The notes under the pieces are model-generated. The model saw only the letters and a list, made by a program, of their open reading frames with translations, did not search any database and was not told where the DNA came from. Position numbers and translations under genes: made by a program. A stretch of 64,000 nt of DNA. Source: Halopseudomonas laoshanensis. GTDB taxonomy: Bacteria > Pseudomonadota > Gammaproteobacteria > Pseudomonadales > Pseudomonadaceae. The stretch covers positions 372,001-436,000 of the forward strand of contig NZ_QOVF01000003.1 in assembly GCF_008365385.1 (NCBI RefSeq), given 5' to 3'. Below, one piece after another: positions 62,563 to 64,000 of the stretch; position 1 is the first letter of the stretch; every line of letters starts with the position of its first letter.

Positions 62563-63999
62563 TCAGTGCGCCTCATCCCAGTTGTCACCCACTCCGACAT
62601 CCACCACGAGCGGCACCGCCAGTTCGGCTGCAGCAGCCATATGGGTGCGCAGCCCTTCGCTCAATTGCGGCACTTGATCCTCGCGCACTTCCAGTACCAG
62701 TTCGTCGTGCACCTGCATGATCACCCGGGCGTCGAGGCCAGACTCCGCCAGCCAGGCATCAACCGTGAGCATCGCCCGTTTGATGATATCCGCTGCGGTA
62801 CCCTGCATCGGCGCGTTGATCGCGGTGCGCTCGGCGCCTTTGCGTAGCGCCTGATTCTTGGCATTGATATCCGGCAGGTACAGGCGTCGACCGAACAGGG
62901 TTTCGACGAAGCCCTGCTCGCCAGCCTGAGCTCGAGTGCGCTCCATATAGCCGAGTACGCCTGGGTAGCGGGTGAAGTAGCGGTCGATATAGGCCTGAGC
63001 CTGTTTACGATCGACATCAATCTGTTTAGCCAGACCAAAGGCGCTCATGCCGTAGATCAGGCCGAAGTTGATCGCCTTGGCCTTGCGCCGCTGATCGTTG
63101 CTGACTTCATCCAGCTCCACACCGAAGACCTCGGCAGCGGTAGCCTTGTGCACGTCCAGGCCATTCTGAAAAGCGTGCAGCAGTCCAGGATCCTGGGCCA
63201 GATGGGCCATGATCCGCAGTTCGATCTGCGAATAGTCCGCCGCTACCAGCTTGTAGCCTTTGGGTGCGACAAAGGCCTGGCGAATACGCCGGCCTTCGGC
63301 GGTCCGAATCGGAATGTTCTGCAGGTTCGGATCAGAAGACGACAGCCGTCCGGTGGCCGCGACGGCCTGGTGATAGCTGGTGTGAATACGCCCGGTGCGC
63401 GGGTTGATCTGCTCCGGCAGGCGGTCGGTGTAGGTGCTCTTGAGCTTGCTCAGGGTGCGGTACTGCATGATCACCTGAGGCAACGGATAACCCTGCTCTG
63501 CCAGCTCGGCCAGCACCGCCTCGGCGGTCGAGGGCTGGCCCTTGGCGGTCTTGGAGATCACCGGGATGCCCTGCTTTTCATACAGAATGGTACCCAGCTG
63601 CTTGGGTGAGCCCAGATTGAACTCTTCGCCGGCCAGTTCGAAGGCTTCGCGTTGCAGAGCTGTCATCTTGTCACCCAGCTCGATGCTCTGGATGCCCAGC
63701 AGCTTGGCATCGACCAGCGCGCCGTAGCGCTCGATCCGTGCCAGCACTGGCACCAGCGGCATTTCAATCTCGCGCAGCACCTTGGCTAGACTCGGCTCGG
63801 CTTCCAGCTTGGCCCAGAGTGTCTGGTGCAAACGTAAGGTGATATCGGCATCTTCGGCGGCGTAAGGTCCGGCCTGCTCCAGCGCGATCTGATCAAAGGT
63901 CAGCTGCTTGGCGCCCTTGCCGGCGATGTCTTCGAAATGAATGGTGCTATGGCCGAGATACCGCAGCGCCAGACTGTCCATATCGTGACGGGTCGCGGT
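62563..63999 (-). CDS. polA: DNA polymerase I, C-terminal part
   Basis: The 478 visible codons cover the end of the proofreading-type domain ([30 protein letters not shown]) and the whole polymerase domain; the 5' nuclease part lies beyond the window. Motif A is [16 protein letters not shown], motif [20 protein letters not shown] and motif [12 protein letters not shown]. The frame is open to the window edge. PolA fills gaps in replication and repair. Confidence 0.96.
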   Translation of the reverse strand, partial: TATRHDMDSLALRYLGHSTIHFEDIAGKGAKQLTFDQIALEQAGPYAAEDADITLRLHQTLWAKLEAEPSLAKVLREIEMPLVPVLARIERYGALVDAKLLGIQSIELGDKMTALQREAFELAGEEFNLGSPKQLGTILYEKQGIPVISKTAKGQPSTAEAVLAELAEQGYPLPQVIMQYRTLSKLKSTYTDRLPEQINPRTGRIHTSYHQAVAATGRLSSSDPNLQNIPIRTAEGRRIRQAFVAPKGYKLVAADYSQIELRIMAHLAQDPGLLHAFQNGLDVHKATAAEVFGVELDEVSNDQRRKAKAINFGLIYGMSAFGLAKQIDVDRKQAQAYIDRYFTRYPGVLGYMERTRAQAGEQGFVETLFGRRLYLPDINAKNQALRKGAERTAINAPMQGTAADIIKRAMLTVDAWLAESGLDARVIMQVHDELVLEVREDQVPQLSEGLRTHMAAAAELAVPLVVDVGVGDNWDEAH

Positions 64000-64000
64000 G

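Noticed and set aside
1..64000. CRISPR arrays, tRNA or rRNA genes, insertion sequences, prophage or toxin-antitoxin modules
   Set aside because: I looked for repeat-spacer patterns, cloverleaf-type ends, transposase or integrase motifs and found none.

Overview
The window is ordinary chromosome of a gamma-proteobacterium of the Pseudomonas / Halopseudomonas group. The evidence is an AlgB/KinB pair, a dadR-dadA-ridA-dadX locus next to a PauR-like regulator, a TctDE/OpdH tricarboxylate system, and the order polA - ErsA-like sRNA - engB - cytochrome c4 - dsbA - EEP hydrolase - GGDEF protein, which as I recall it matches the P. aeruginosa PAO1 order around PA5487-PA5493. I see no tRNA, rRNA, IS element, prophage or CRISPR array. 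Gene density is high and both ends cut genes (xdhA at the left, polA at the right).

Layout. 1-7.2 kb (+): purine catabolism (xdhA-xdhB-xdhC-uraD-uraH-guaD-puuD), nearly all with overlapping stops and starts. It covers guanine to xanthine to urate to 5-hydroxyisourate to OHCU to allantoin. 7.2-11.3 kb: a 2-oxoglutarate/Fe(II)-type oxygenase, an 8-oxoguanine deaminase (a second route to urate) and an orphan BMP-type binding protein. 11.5-13.9 kb (-): 5-oxoprolinase pxpA-pxpB-pxpC. 14-16 kb: a DJ-1/PfpI protein, a PaaI-type thioesterase and an alpha/beta hydrolase whose promoter spacer is filled by a TetR-type palindrome. 16-23.7 kb: opdH-tctC-tctB-tctA-abrB (-) diverging from the two-component pair tctD-tctE (+). 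23.8-30.9 kb: an AraC regulator diverging from a MexEF-OprN-type efflux operon, with a duplicated operator-like segment between them.

31-36 kb: three small stress-type genes (DUF1328, DUF2383, triple-BON protein, all -) diverge from algB-kinB (+). The BON gene has a sigma54 promoter with canonical GG-N10-GC spacing, and two related, helically phased palindromes lie about 100 and 130 bp upstream of its predicted start, next to the gene for AlgB, a sigma54 activator. A DUF4136 lipoprotein follows kinB, with an AlgU/RpoE-like promoter. 36.7-45.4 kb: a HerA-like ATPase, PauR-like regulator, GNAT-nitrilase fusion, dadX, ridA, dadA, dadR and a PauB-like oxidase, that is, D-amino-acid and probably polyamine metabolism. 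45.4-53.5 kb: an RNase J-like hydrolase, a small membrane protein with DUF6152, then phoU-pstB-pstA-pstC-pstS with a Pho box upstream of pstS. 53.6-64 kb: SpmAB-like transporter-type protein, AmpDh2/AmiD-type amidase, DASH cryptochrome, GGDEF protein, EEP hydrolase, dsbA, cytochrome c4, engB, the ErsA-like sRNA and polA.

I found no clearly new multi-gene system. The most interesting signals are regulatory: the sigma54/paired-palindrome arrangement at algB, the duplicated operator in the araC-RND gap, the TetR palindrome sitting exactly between -35 and -10 of a hydrolase promoter, the terminator hairpin placed a few bases before dadX, and the 11-bp direct repeat ahead of tctD.
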